From Bacteriovoracaceae bacterium UBA7695 (GTDB taxonomy: Bacteria > Bdellovibrionota > Bacteriovoracia > Bacteriovoracales > Bacteriovoracaceae), in assembly GCA_002482685.1 (NCBI GenBank), contig DLGL01000072.1:1-26659 (forward strand): a stretch of DNA of 26,659 bases, in the 5' to 3' direction. The notes below the pieces were generated by a model. The model was not told the DNA's origin, ran no database searches, and saw only the letters and a list, made by a program, of their open reading frames with translations. Below are positions 16,101 through 23,879 of the stretch, one piece after another (position 1 is the first letter of the stretch; each line of letters begins with the position of its first letter). The translations under genes were made by a program, and so were the position numbers.

Positions 16101-17710
16101 ATGCTGCGAAGTTAATTGGATTACATGAAGAGAAGAATATTTATGAGTTGTCGGCCGATTCTAATAAAGAGATCGTCAACACTTTGAATGAGTTGAAATT
16201 CGCAAGTATAAATAGAGATCTCAATCCTTTATCTTTTAAAGAAGCCTACGCTCACTACATGGATATTCAGCGTTTTAGTGAAGGTGATCTGTCCTCAATG
16301 TCATTGAGTGACTATGAAAATATCTCAAGCCTTGAAGGGGTTATAGAAGACGAACAAACACTCATCGACACTCTAAGGTATATCGTCTCCAATGAATTCA
16401 GAGCTCTCTCAAATGCATCCGCTTTTGGTTTGGGGGCGATTGAAAATATTGGTGTGACGATGGTCCAAGGTCTATTCCCTGGTAAAAAAGGTTTTGATTC
16501 ACTTGAGCCAGGTGCTTATGCCGAACAAATCACTTACCAAATTATTAAAACCGGCCTCGACAAAATCTGTGGTCAAAAAGAAAGAGCAGGCGGAACTTGT
16601 CAGTACACGGGAAAAGCTGCTCTTGAATTGGGTGCAAAAGTCGCCGCAAAATCATTACTCCTTGCCAACAGAGCTCTTACTAACAAAGTTATGGCAAGCT
16701 CATTTGGACGAATTGTCACAGGTGCCCAACATGCCTATAATTTGACTAAGACGGTTGTTGAAAATGAAAGAATGATCAAAGATCAAAAAAATAGAATTAA
16801 AGTATTGAAAGAAATCGAAAACAAAACAAGTACTGAGAATGCCGGTGATTTGGTAATTGAAGCCGATGATAAAGCTATTCCTGGTACTGAAGAAAAAATT
16901 ATTTTCATCGATTGGAATAAATATCTTAAAACTGAATTGATAGCCTCGGCGTTTGCGTCTGTCCCTAAAGATTCAAAAACGAACATGACCTTGTGTCTTA
17001 ACAAAGATCAAGAGTTAGATTTAAAATGTAGTTGCAAATCGACGGGATGTTACGAGGTTTTCCCTATGAAGGATAAAAAACTTCAGCTAGAAATGCAAAA
17101 AATAGCGGCTTATAATCCGAAAGTTCATGCTGAAACTTCTTCAAAAATTTCTCACGTATCAAGTATTACTAACCAACTACTTAGTGGAAATATTGGCTCT
17201 GAAGAGATTGATATCGAAGAAATGAAAAAGAGCCACGAGAGCTTATCGCGGGTTCAGGCCAGCCTGTTTAAAACGCTCAATACAATGCTCATTACTAATA
17301 AACAAAAGCCATTAGATCTTGAAAAAGAGGTTAAGGAAGGCGACAAGCTTATGTACGCTTCATTAGATCCTGCACTTGCATCGGCCATAAACAATATGGG
17401 GATGGATGGTTCAGATAATGATGCTGGTCAAGCAACAGCGAGGCTTCCAGAATTAGCGGATGCTGTTAAAGATTCGCCGGAGAATAGTGAACCAGTGGCC
17501 AAGATTCAGACTGCTGAGCCGACTTCGCCAGAAGTGCTAGTCCTCACTGAAGAGCAGAAAAAAGCCGCTGAACTCAAGGCTGAGCTCGACAGCAAATATG
17601 AAGAAAATATGAATGCTGAGTTTGAAATTCAGGACATCAATGGATCTAAATCAGATTCAATCTTTGATCAGATCAGTAAACAGTATAAACGTAAGCAGCT
17701 TGAGCCTTAG
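13154..17710 (+). CDS. Giant secreted cysteine-rich repeat protein (1518 aa)
   Basis: AGGA at 13144-13147 is 6 bases from the ATG, and the protein opens with a signal peptide (MRRLIFLLLLLPTQIALSA). Two copies of the module shared with the 281-aa protein come first: C35-x-C37, C54, C61, W69, and C147-x-C149, C167, C202, W210 (CSNKELRVWYKN). The region 215-840 is full of cysteines and includes helical segments bracketed by Cys pairs: C402-C439 and C651-C691 (both starting Cys-x-x-Gly-Arg-Leu-Gly), C709-C748, C759-C795 and C804-C837. These hydrophobic, Gly/Ala-rich helices look like stapled hairpins. Residues 840-1280 are mostly Cys-poor and partly coiled coil. A last Cys cluster, C1281, C1292-x-C1294 and C1299 (CSCKSTGC), precedes an acidic tail. 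No known domain or enzyme motif is seen. Probably a periplasmic or surface structural component, by inference. Codon use and G+C look like the neighbours. Confidence 0.8.
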   Translation: MRRLIFLLLLLPTQIALSAPKMDYSSFKKIMVDKCLCKLPLGAAELNQTSLNECLSAKTVCTPESIEKWKKDFSSQTSIASPSGGNASGAEAFLNDLIPYAQLLPANSSSTAVPFLSETGLDLSKFNSKTEASQDNLQSNVLARDFCACKIPDAANKSPSWKGYETCMSRSEKELKNKGIALTGKIDNSVIRSLRRLNPDICSNKELRVWYKNHEGDKDSELATLCSVLKDEKEIVKCEKMAEKDIKLAKECLKLFPVENDSKIATQASKRLLCFSKLENVAEAACLSDAMAHTEKFPKTYSSFDLFNKTSNKLCSQGGKKEDLDKLANCYSNAQTAKYKEEKQKIKAIESKFNACISEVGLLAKYDLNSFGTALAEQFQCVAGCEAQCKDKFENPEPYRTCAIGRLGQEAAKAVLAELAKEGGMVGALASTGMDVTSCIQPKSVTGQGEMTNPVDFCKYLDASWSSTPIDPALKNSCERDISKNCSSYASGPSKDPSLLNICANTFISCIKKNTTSAGIDSCFTKDFSSYASKEYSVERGSRDPSFKQQMCITGAALGGLDALTSAYCANEKKFPTSEAKEKCLKDARFVNEIGQAGASVAVCMESGPAPSDKIKKDRIDDKLKNNIPLDATEEAFQKTYKTKQNDRDRCLAGRLGDQGFDLLADALKLNEQQRGLLNAGKDLLAASMDCKRFDNPQNAEQIAAQKRCWTNAGFDVATGLLASQIKDPTKRAIAVGITTGARAMASCNGKPKNEMTSCLAQASLSALGQMPGTVGEVAKLANATKTVFESFKGCKGGADQRECVMNQVASILPGNAGVYSKFALKAYSLLKQDTTCKTPSKFLFKASGVVGLTGDVATQILHQAQTNKMKKEFGSMVADEKARSDSGLFENVAGFVNKNNKKREEEKVEEGTTGNIQLRAIQFQKKNEENVLQKQQINRPFYYTSLTLNTAGTVVATIEALKSWTPDGIAQSTCEKALAAKNAAKLIGLHEEKNIYELSADSNKEIVNTLNELKFASINRDLNPLSFKEAYAHYMDIQRFSEGDLSSMSLSDYENISSLEGVIEDEQTLIDTLRYIVSNEFRALSNASAFGLGAIENIGVTMVQGLFPGKKGFDSLEPGAYAEQITYQIIKTGLDKICGQKERAGGTCQYTGKAALELGAKVAAKSLLLANRALTNKVMASSFGRIVTGAQHAYNLTKTVVENERMIKDQKNRIKVLKEIENKTSTENAGDLVIEADDKAIPGTEEKIIFIDWNKYLKTELIASAFASVPKDSKTNMTLCLNKDQELDLKCSCKSTGCYEVFPMKDKKLQLEMQKIAAYNPKVHAETSSKISHVSSITNQLLSGNIGSEEIDIEEMKKSHESLSRVQASLFKTLNTMLITNKQKPLDLEKEVKEGDKLMYASLDPALASAINNMGMDGSDNDAGQATARLPELADAVKDSPENSEPVAKIQTAEPTSPEVLVLTEEQKKAAELKAELDSKYEENMNAEFEIQDINGSKSDSIFDQISKQYKRKQLEP

Positions 17711-17757
17711 CCCCGCGCAGCAACGGTAGATTTATAGAGCTTCATCAGGTAAGATTT

Positions 17758-17773
17758 CCTCATTATTGAGGGG
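17758..17773 (+). promoter_or_regulatory. Hairpin covering the ribosome binding site of the E1 gene
   Basis: CCTCA (17758-17762) pairs with TGAGG (17767-17771) around a TTAT loop. The right arm is part of GAGGGG, the Shine-Dalgarno 8 bases before ATG 17782. A small stem like this could lower translation; whether it is regulated is unknown. Confidence 0.35.
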
Positions 17774-17781
17774 ATTTTACC

Positions 17782-19953
17782 ATGCGCACCAATCTAACAG
17801 AAACCAAGGCTACAGAAGTGAATTCTAAATCCAATCCGTTATACGATAAAAAACTCGATCAAATTCGCAAAAATAAACTTACTAAAGCTGATCTCCAGTG
17901 GTTTTTGAAGAATATTTTTGTTTCTCGTAAAACGGACGATGCTGAAATCACCATGAAAAAGCAGAACAAGGCTTTCTTTCAGATTTCAGGTGCGGGCCAC
18001 GAGGGGATACTTTCGGCAGTAGCAAAAGTTCTTAAGCCTAAGCATGATTATTTTATTCCTTATTATCGTGACCGCGCTCTATGCCTGGGTCTAGGCGTGA
18101 CTCCCTACGAGATGCTTTGCCAGGCCAACGGTAACATCGGTGATACAGCTTCTCATGGCCGTCAGATGCCCGCCCACTGGGGAAATGTTAAGCTCAATAT
18201 CGTTTCTAAATCTTCATGCACGGGAACTCAGTTCCTTCAGGCTTGTGGTATGGCGGAGGCAGGACTTCACCTTAAAAAAGTAAAACTCAAAGATTCTCCG
18301 GTTTATCACGACCAGGAAATTATCTATACATCTTGTGGTGACGGTACAACTTCTCAGGGTGAATTCTGGGAAGGGATAACCACTGCTTGTGTGAATAAAC
18401 TTCCTGTGATGTTCATGGTTGAAGACAATGGTTATGCCATTTCGACTCCGGTTTGGATGAACACTCCTGGTGGATCTATTTCAAAAGCGCTTAATAACTT
18501 TCCAGGTCTTAAAATTTTTACTTGTGACGGCAACTGTCCCATTGATTCTTATGAGACAATGGTGGAAGTTGAGAAATACATGCGCGCAGGAAACGGTCCG
18601 ACCTTGGTTCACGCCAACGTAACCCGTCCATATTCTCACTCGCTTTCAGATGACCATTCTTACTACCGCACCAAAGAAGATTTAGCTGAAGAATCTGAGA
18701 AAGATGTTTTCAATTCCTTCCCGAAATTTTTAACAGAGACTGGTCTTTTCACCACCGCCGAAGTTAAAGCTCTTCTGGATGAGGTTACTAAAGAAGTCAG
18801 AGAGGCTATCAATCAAGCACTTGATACAAAATGGCCGGATAAATCAACTTACATGGATCATTTGTATTCTGAGATTGATCCAACTTCAGCTCAATTTGAA
18901 ACGAAGCCTTCATTTTCAGGCAAAGAAGATATTCCTCTGGCGACTTCAATAAACATGACTTTGAAGTCTGAGATTAAGAAGAATCCATTGATGATGGTTT
19001 TTGGTGAAGACGTTGCGGACTTTTCTGAAGTTGAGAAATATGAAAATCCAGACCTTAAAGGTAAGGGTGGCGTATTTAAAGTGACTCACGGGGTTCAGAA
19101 GGCTGCTCAACCTGGCCAGGTTTTCAATTCTCCTCTTGCTGAGGCCAATATCATTGGTCGCGCCATCGGTATGGCCATGAGAGGACTCAAGCCTGTGGTT
19201 GAAATCCAGTTTTTTGATTACATCTGGACTGCTTACATGCAGCTTAAAAATGAAATGGCGACAACTCGTTACCGCTCTGGTGGTGACTTTAAGTGCCCTA
19301 TGGTGGTTCGAGTTCCAATCGGGGGCTACCTTCGTGGTGGTGCCATGTACCACTCACAATCAGGCGAATCACTCTTTACTCATAATCCAGGTATCCGCGT
19401 GGTTTACCCATCAAACGCTTTGGATGCTATAGGCCTTCTTAGAACATCGATCCGCTGTGATGACCCGGTCATGTTCCTCGAGCACAAGCACCTTTACTAC
19501 CAAGGTTATAACCGTTCTGCCGATCCAGGAGAGGAGTATATGATACCTTTCGGTAAGGCCCGTATGGTGAGAGAGGGGAAAGATGCTACCATCGTTGCCT
19601 GGGGTGCTTTAGTTCAGAAGTCTGTGGAAGCTGCTAAAGAACTCGAGAAAGAGGGCTATACGGTAGAGATTCTCGATGCCAGAACCATTGCTCCATTTGA
19701 TTTTGAAGCCGTTAAAAAGTCACTTTCTAAAACTCACAGACTACTTGTTTGTCACGAAGAACATAAAACTTCTGGATTTGCCGGGGAGATTGCTGCCTGG
19801 GTAAATGAGAACTGCTTTGAATATTTAGATGCGCCGATTCTTCGTGTGTGTTCTGAAGATGTTCACGTGGCCTATTGTCCGGATTTGGAAGAAGTGATTC
19901 TTCCTCAGACAAGTCATGTGACGGCGATGCTTAAGAAATTGTTAGCTTACTGA
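17782..19953 (+). CDS. Fused 2-oxoacid dehydrogenase E1 alpha-beta (branched-chain type)
   Basis: The 723-residue protein joins both subunits of a thiamine diphosphate-dependent E1. Residues about 35-360 are E1 alpha: YYRDRALCLGLG, SHGRQMPAHW and the ThDP motif GDG (186-188) ending at N216 (VEDNGYAIS). Residues about 385-720 are E1 beta: PLATSINMTL, FGEDVADF, SPLAEANIIGRAIGMAMRG, RVPIGGYLRGGAMYHSQS and the C-terminal EILDARTIAPFD domain. E1 decarboxylates a 2-oxoacid, most likely a branched-chain 2-oxoacid, and passes the acyl group to lipoyl-E2 in the cytoplasm. Separate alpha and beta genes are usual; the fused form is known in several phyla, including Bacteroidetes. No E2 (lipoyl transferase) or E3 (lipoamide dehydrogenase) gene lies nearby, so partners must be encoded elsewhere. 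Pyruvate remains a possible substrate. Confidence 0.92.
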   Translation: MRTNLTETKATEVNSKSNPLYDKKLDQIRKNKLTKADLQWFLKNIFVSRKTDDAEITMKKQNKAFFQISGAGHEGILSAVAKVLKPKHDYFIPYYRDRALCLGLGVTPYEMLCQANGNIGDTASHGRQMPAHWGNVKLNIVSKSSCTGTQFLQACGMAEAGLHLKKVKLKDSPVYHDQEIIYTSCGDGTTSQGEFWEGITTACVNKLPVMFMVEDNGYAISTPVWMNTPGGSISKALNNFPGLKIFTCDGNCPIDSYETMVEVEKYMRAGNGPTLVHANVTRPYSHSLSDDHSYYRTKEDLAEESEKDVFNSFPKFLTETGLFTTAEVKALLDEVTKEVREAINQALDTKWPDKSTYMDHLYSEIDPTSAQFETKPSFSGKEDIPLATSINMTLKSEIKKNPLMMVFGEDVADFSEVEKYENPDLKGKGGVFKVTHGVQKAAQPGQVFNSPLAEANIIGRAIGMAMRGLKPVVEIQFFDYIWTAYMQLKNEMATTRYRSGGDFKCPMVVRVPIGGYLRGGAMYHSQSGESLFTHNPGIRVVYPSNALDAIGLLRTSIRCDDPVMFLEHKHLYYQGYNRSADPGEEYMIPFGKARMVREGKDATIVAWGALVQKSVEAAKELEKEGYTVEILDARTIAPFDFEAVKKSLSKTHRLLVCHEEHKTSGFAGEIAAWVNENCFEYLDAPILRVCSEDVHVAYCPDLEEVILPQTSHVTAMLKKLLAY

Positions 19954-19957
19954 CTAT

Positions 19958-19984
19958 AAAAAATGCCCCTCAAATGAGGGGCAT
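19958..19984 (-). terminator. Terminator between convergent genes, oriented for the TIGR03545 gene
   Basis: ATGCCCCTC (19963-19971) pairs with GAGGGGCAT (19976-19984) around AAAT. On the minus strand the stem is followed by six T (19963-19958), a good terminator for the minus-strand gene ending at 19992. On the plus strand the hairpin lies 9 bases after the E1 stop but has no T-tract, so termination there would be weaker. Confidence 0.85.
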
Positions 19985-19991
19985 CTAAAAC

Positions 19992-21881
19992 TTAGAATTT
20001 AAAACCCTTAAGAAGCTTCTTCCCTTTTTCTTTCAAGTCCCCTGAGCCACCCTTTTTAAGTTTCTCAATTTCGGCCTGAATCTGCTTTTCATTTTTCTTG
20101 TACAGCTCACCCAAGTTCCCTAATGAACTAAGGTTATTCTGGTTGCCACCGATCGCTGCCATGAGATCGTTCTTAGGCTTCATAATCTTGTCATCAATAA
20201 GACTTTGAATCTTGGTCTGGGCTTCGGCCACCTTAGCACCTATTTCACGTTTAAACCCATTTCCGAGTTCATCTCCGAGATTTGAAGATATCTTCATATC
20301 AAAATTTTTGAAGGTCCCGGTAACTGAACCATTAATGTTAATAACTGGAATGGCATTGAGGATATTGTTGAGCATTTCTTCGGCCAGTTTGGTTTTACTT
20401 TCAACAATGAACTTTGGTTGGTTTAGAGCTGAATCCCAGCTCATAGCAATTTGCTCCTGAACAAGTTTCATCTGAATTGTAGAAGTACCAATAGCGTTCT
20501 TAAATCCAAATTTCATCTTGTCATCATTTACAAAAAGTTTCTCTGGAACTTCAAAAGAGCCAACTTTGATAAGGGCAGATTGCTCGGCAACAGTTTTTGT
20601 AAAATCCGCTGTCACTTTTGCCTGAACTCCCATGACCTTGGCACCAGGGAAATCGCCCTTCATATCAAGAATGATAGGCAAACCCACGGTCTTGGGAGAT
20701 GTTGTTACATTTGTAAGTTCGCCAGAAACCTTACCTGAGTAAGAGTCCTCTGTGCCCTTAGAGCTTAAAGCTGCGCGCTTGAGCCAGAAAAGTGGGTAGC
20801 CTTTCGTAATAGGGAAATCATAACTTTTTCCTTCGGCACGCTTAGGGGGAACGACAACTTCTTTTTCTTTTTTCTCAGGCAGATACTGCTTGGCCAGGGC
20901 CTGGTACTTTCTTGCCTTCACAATGTACTCAGCAAACTCACCAGCAAAAAGATTCATGGCCATATCTTTAAAATCAATCTGAGGGATTTTAAAATGATCT
21001 TTTAGAGAGGCGATGTCCTCTTTAACTAAGTTTTCGACCTCTTTTGGATATTGGGCGACTTGGTTAACTTCTGTTTGTAACTGCTTAGTAGCGGTTTGAA
21101 CTTCTTTATACTGTTTATTAACTTCTTTCAGAAGATCACCAAGTTGTTTAATACCTTTCGCCTGCTCAAGGACATTTTTCTTCTGAGAAATTTCCTGAAC
21201 CTGAGTTTCAATAGCTTTAAGTTTTGATGTATCCGAGAGCGTCTTTATTTTTCCATCCCAGAAGTCTTTTTTTGCTGTTACGTCTGCAACCATAGCGTTG
21301 AGACGAACTTCACTTTTTAAGTTTCCACGAATCGCTTCCAGCTGCCCCTGATAATCACCACCACCCATGAGGGCAGCGATATTGCCAAGAACGTTGTTGC
21401 CGTACTTATTTCTCACTTGAGAGATTACTTCCAGTTGTAATTCATCCATCTTGCTTGGTTTAGCAGGCTCTGGAGGAAGGACACGACCAGGAGATTTTCT
21501 GGGTTTTGCAATTTGAATGTTATTGATTGAAGCATCATCAACTACAAATTTCATCCGAAGGAGTGCATCCCACACATATTGGAAGTGGATATTCTCAATC
21601 TCAATCATGTTGTGAGTTGGTCTTTCTTTATCTGTTACCTGAAGAACGTTGAGGTCAAATGATCCATTGATAAAGCTTGTTTTAACTGAACCAACGTTAA
21701 CTTCTGCGCCATTACCTTGAGTCGCTACATATTCAAAAAGAGATTTTAAATGCCTGTCAAAATAATATGAAAAATAGGCAAAGGTAATTATTGAAATGAT
21801 CAATACCGGAATGATCGCTTCAAAACGGATAGGACCTTTTTTCTTAGGGGCTGTTTTTACTGTGTTAGTTGTATCACTCAT
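19992..21881 (-). CDS. TIGR03545 family membrane-anchored protein
   Basis: This is a 629-residue protein of the conserved family TIGR03545. A short basic cytoplasmic N-terminus is followed by one transmembrane helix (about 21-45, EAIIPVLIISIITFAYFSYY). The large remainder is predicted outside the cytoplasm: an AsmA-like strand-rich part (about 55-130), a proline-rich linker, a long helical/coiled-coil part (about 200-320), then further strand-rich domains from 375. The C-terminus is lysine-rich. Start: ATG 21881 with GGGGGA just upstream. The TIGR03546 gene ends 9 bases earlier, so the pair is one operon; these two families are regularly found as neighbours. No function is established for either. 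AsmA-like resemblance would fit a role in envelope lipid handling, but that is inference. Confidence 0.88.
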   Translation of the reverse strand: MSDTTNTVKTAPKKKGPIRFEAIIPVLIISIITFAYFSYYFDRHLKSLFEYVATQGNGAEVNVGSVKTSFINGSFDLNVLQVTDKERPTHNMIEIENIHFQYVWDALLRMKFVVDDASINNIQIAKPRKSPGRVLPPEPAKPSKMDELQLEVISQVRNKYGNNVLGNIAALMGGGDYQGQLEAIRGNLKSEVRLNAMVADVTAKKDFWDGKIKTLSDTSKLKAIETQVQEISQKKNVLEQAKGIKQLGDLLKEVNKQYKEVQTATKQLQTEVNQVAQYPKEVENLVKEDIASLKDHFKIPQIDFKDMAMNLFAGEFAEYIVKARKYQALAKQYLPEKKEKEVVVPPKRAEGKSYDFPITKGYPLFWLKRAALSSKGTEDSYSGKVSGELTNVTTSPKTVGLPIILDMKGDFPGAKVMGVQAKVTADFTKTVAEQSALIKVGSFEVPEKLFVNDDKMKFGFKNAIGTSTIQMKLVQEQIAMSWDSALNQPKFIVESKTKLAEEMLNNILNAIPVININGSVTGTFKNFDMKISSNLGDELGNGFKREIGAKVAEAQTKIQSLIDDKIMKPKNDLMAAIGGNQNNLSSLGNLGELYKKNEKQIQAEIEKLKKGGSGDLKEKGKKLLKGFKF

Positions 21882-21890
21882 ATTTCCCCC

Positions 21891-22418
21891 TTAATTCCAC
21901 TTGTACTGATCATATTTGTAATACCACTGGTAGAATTTTGTTGCCTCTACCGCTTTCCAGACTTTCGTTTGTTTGAACCTCGCCAGAACCACCTGACGGT
22001 ACTTAACAATGAAATACTGGCTAAGAAGAAACACTATCGGGGCCAGGGCAAATGTTATTACAAAAGATCCCATAACAATTGAATTATTAAAACGTGTGAA
22101 TGGTATGAGAGGCATGTTGTAGAGAGTGGTATAAAAACTCTGGAGTGATTCTATTTCAAGGACCTTGCTCCCTACGGAATGGAAAGCCGGATCTAAGAGA
22201 AAGGCAATAAATTTAAAGAAGAACGCTATCACTAGGGCGGCCCCTATTTGAATTCTAAAAAAGAAAAGAATGAGAAAAATTAAAAGACTGTGAAGAGAGA
22301 GAGTAGGAGTCATCCCTAGAATGAATCCGCAGGTCATGCCGGCGGCCAGTGAAATGTTTCCGGTGTCGGAATTGAGCAATTTGATAAATGCAAATAGCTG
22401 TTTGAGTATGAGACCCAT
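21891..22418 (-). CDS. TIGR03546 family integral membrane protein
   Basis: The 175-residue protein matches family TIGR03546, related to DUF2062 membrane proteins. Visible marks are SLAAGMTCGFILGMTP near the N-terminus, a strongly hydrophobic segment (LLIFLILFFFRIQIGAALVIAFFFKFIAFLLDP), a third hydrophobic stretch (FVITFALAPIVFLLSQYFIV) and an aromatic C-terminus (YQWYYKYDQYKW). The binding site AAGGAG is 5 bases from the ATG. It is the first gene of a pair with TIGR03545. Together they probably form one inner-membrane complex; the role is unknown. Confidence 0.88.
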   Translation of the reverse strand: MGLILKQLFAFIKLLNSDTGNISLAAGMTCGFILGMTPTLSLHSLLIFLILFFFRIQIGAALVIAFFFKFIAFLLDPAFHSVGSKVLEIESLQSFYTTLYNMPLIPFTRFNNSIVMGSFVITFALAPIVFLLSQYFIVKYRQVVLARFKQTKVWKAVEATKFYQWYYKYDQYKWN

Positions 22419-22517
22419 GGCTTCTCCTTAGAGATATTTTATGTGAAGAAATTTTAAGGGTGAGGGTAGGGTTTGACTACAGAGAAAGCTGTTAACTGAA
22501 GGCGTTAATAAGACTGA

Positions 22518-22553
22518 TGCGGGACCCTTCACCTAGGGCGTTAGGGTCCCGCA
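22518..22553 (-). terminator. Strong hairpin after the glycosyltransferase gene
   Basis: TGCGGGACCCT (22518-22528) pairs perfectly with AGGGTCCCGCA (22543-22553), an 11-bp G+C-rich stem with a 14-base loop, starting 7 bases after the minus-strand stop. The T-run after it is poor (atcagtcttatt), so termination may be partial or depend on other factors. Confidence 0.6.
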
Positions 22554-22559
22554 GCTGTC

Positions 22560-23714
22560 TTAAACGATTCCGATTTCGATAAGTGAGTGATCCAAATAGG
22601 CAGGTACTTTAAGAGCAGGCCGTGACTCATGATCATTTTCTCTTAGTAGCATTTCTTGATGGGCCATATCCATAAAGGTCTGGTCCCAGCTGCTACCTTC
22701 AAGAAAGTTATCTACCCTTTCAATCCATTCAGGGTCATTAACGCTCTCATTAATTGCTGCTTCAATTTCTTCAACAAATCTGGTTGGCGAATCGGCCACA
22801 TGAATCAACCGAGAGCTGGTGTAGGCATGCACTTCAGAAACCGAAGTTGAAACAACTGGTTTTCCTGCCGCCAAGCACTCAGCGGTCTTAGCAGAACCCG
22901 GGGATTTAAGAGGTATAATGGAGCAATCCCAGCCTGCGAGGTACAAAGGAAGTTCGCTGTAATCTTTTTTTCCCAGATAGTGAATGTTAGATCTTTGAGG
23001 AAGTGAGGAGACGGCTTTCCCTAGAACAGGACCTAATAAAATAAAATGAAAGTCCGGCCTTATATCAGCAATCTCACTCAAAAGTTGAGAATTAAATTTT
23101 TCATCGACTACACCATAAAAACCAATTCTTGGATGAGGGATGTGGATTTGATCTTCAGGCTCTGCTAGAGACATCCGCCCGCGTGAAAAGTGCTCGGTAT
23201 CAAGGCTATTAGGAAAGGGGTGAACGTTCAGATGAATTTTTTTCATTGAATTGTGAAGCTTTTCCCCATCTGTGAAGACGAGATCTGCTTTAGTAACGAT
23301 TTCTGATTCTTCATCCATAGCAGACTGATGGGCACTGGTTAAACAATCAAAGATAGTAACAGCAGGGTTTAAGTGCCGTGTGAAATTTAGAGAAGAAGGA
23401 GAGTAATACCATACAGTGTAGTCTTTGATTTCTTCATCAGTAATGAGCTCATTCAAAAGATTTCTCAAACTCTCGTTGGCCCTTAAAAAATCCATTCCAG
23501 CTGGCAGGTAGGGGATTACAACATGCATATTCTCTTCAGTGACCTTTAAGTGCAGTCGGGGAGATTCGGTGACACCAAAAATAGGTTCTTCAAAATAAAA
23601 AACACGACGGTGCTGAGCAAAACGAGTCATCACATGGTGAGGTCTGTGGAAAATAAAATCCCAACGCAGGTGTGAAAAGACTAAAAGGTCAGAAGTCTCA
23701 CAAGGTGAATTCAT
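22560..23714 (-). CDS. Glycosyltransferase (GT4/GT1-like, GT-B fold)
   Basis: The 384-residue soluble protein opens with LLVFSHLRWDFIFHRPHHVM and RVFYFEEP, a start typical of a group of GT-B glycosyltransferases often linked to surface polysaccharide synthesis. The second half has the nucleotide-sugar domain: RIGFYGVVDEKF, FILLGPVLGKA, NIHYLGKKDYSELPLYLAGWD, and the donor-site segment SPGSAKTAECLAAGKPVVST, in which the Glu and the Pro-Gly-Ser loop are conserved. It should transfer a sugar from a nucleotide donor at the cytoplasmic face of the membrane; neither sugar nor acceptor can be told. GGAG lies 9 bases before the ATG. It stands alone, ended by a strong hairpin, with no other polysaccharide genes in the window. 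Confidence 0.88.
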   Translation of the reverse strand: MNSPCETSDLLVFSHLRWDFIFHRPHHVMTRFAQHRRVFYFEEPIFGVTESPRLHLKVTEENMHVVIPYLPAGMDFLRANESLRNLLNELITDEEIKDYTVWYYSPSSLNFTRHLNPAVTIFDCLTSAHQSAMDEESEIVTKADLVFTDGEKLHNSMKKIHLNVHPFPNSLDTEHFSRGRMSLAEPEDQIHIPHPRIGFYGVVDEKFNSQLLSEIADIRPDFHFILLGPVLGKAVSSLPQRSNIHYLGKKDYSELPLYLAGWDCSIIPLKSPGSAKTAECLAAGKPVVSTSVSEVHAYTSSRLIHVADSPTRFVEEIEAAINESVNDPEWIERVDNFLEGSSWDQTFMDMAHQEMLLRENDHESRPALKVPAYLDHSLIEIGIV

Positions 23715-23827
23715 AGTCGAATGCTCCAGATTAAAGGGGTGTTGAATTGGCCGATGGCGCGCCTATTCTTTGTCCTCAGACATCTGCGATTTGCGTGCCA
23801 AAAATAATATCAATAGAGAGGAGTAAA

Positions 23828-23869
23828 ATGAGTGGCGTAAGTGGACGAAGTGGGGCAATTAACCCTTGA
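23828..23869 (+). CDS. Possible 13-residue ORF with a strong ribosome binding site
   Basis: GAGAGGAG (23816-23823) sits 4 bases before an ATG opening MSGVSGRSGAINP and a TGA stop. The Shine-Dalgarno is better than that of most genes here, yet the frame is tiny and Gly/Ser-rich. It may be a small peptide, a leader, or the 5' relic of a deleted gene. It lies between two minus-strand genes. Confidence 0.3.
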   Translation: MSGVSGRSGAINP

Positions 23870-23879
23870 AGAGCCTAGC

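Noticed and set aside
18946..19353. 135-codon minus-strand frame inside the E1 gene
   Set aside because: It is antisense to a clearly conserved E1 beta domain, has no binding site and no protein-like pattern.
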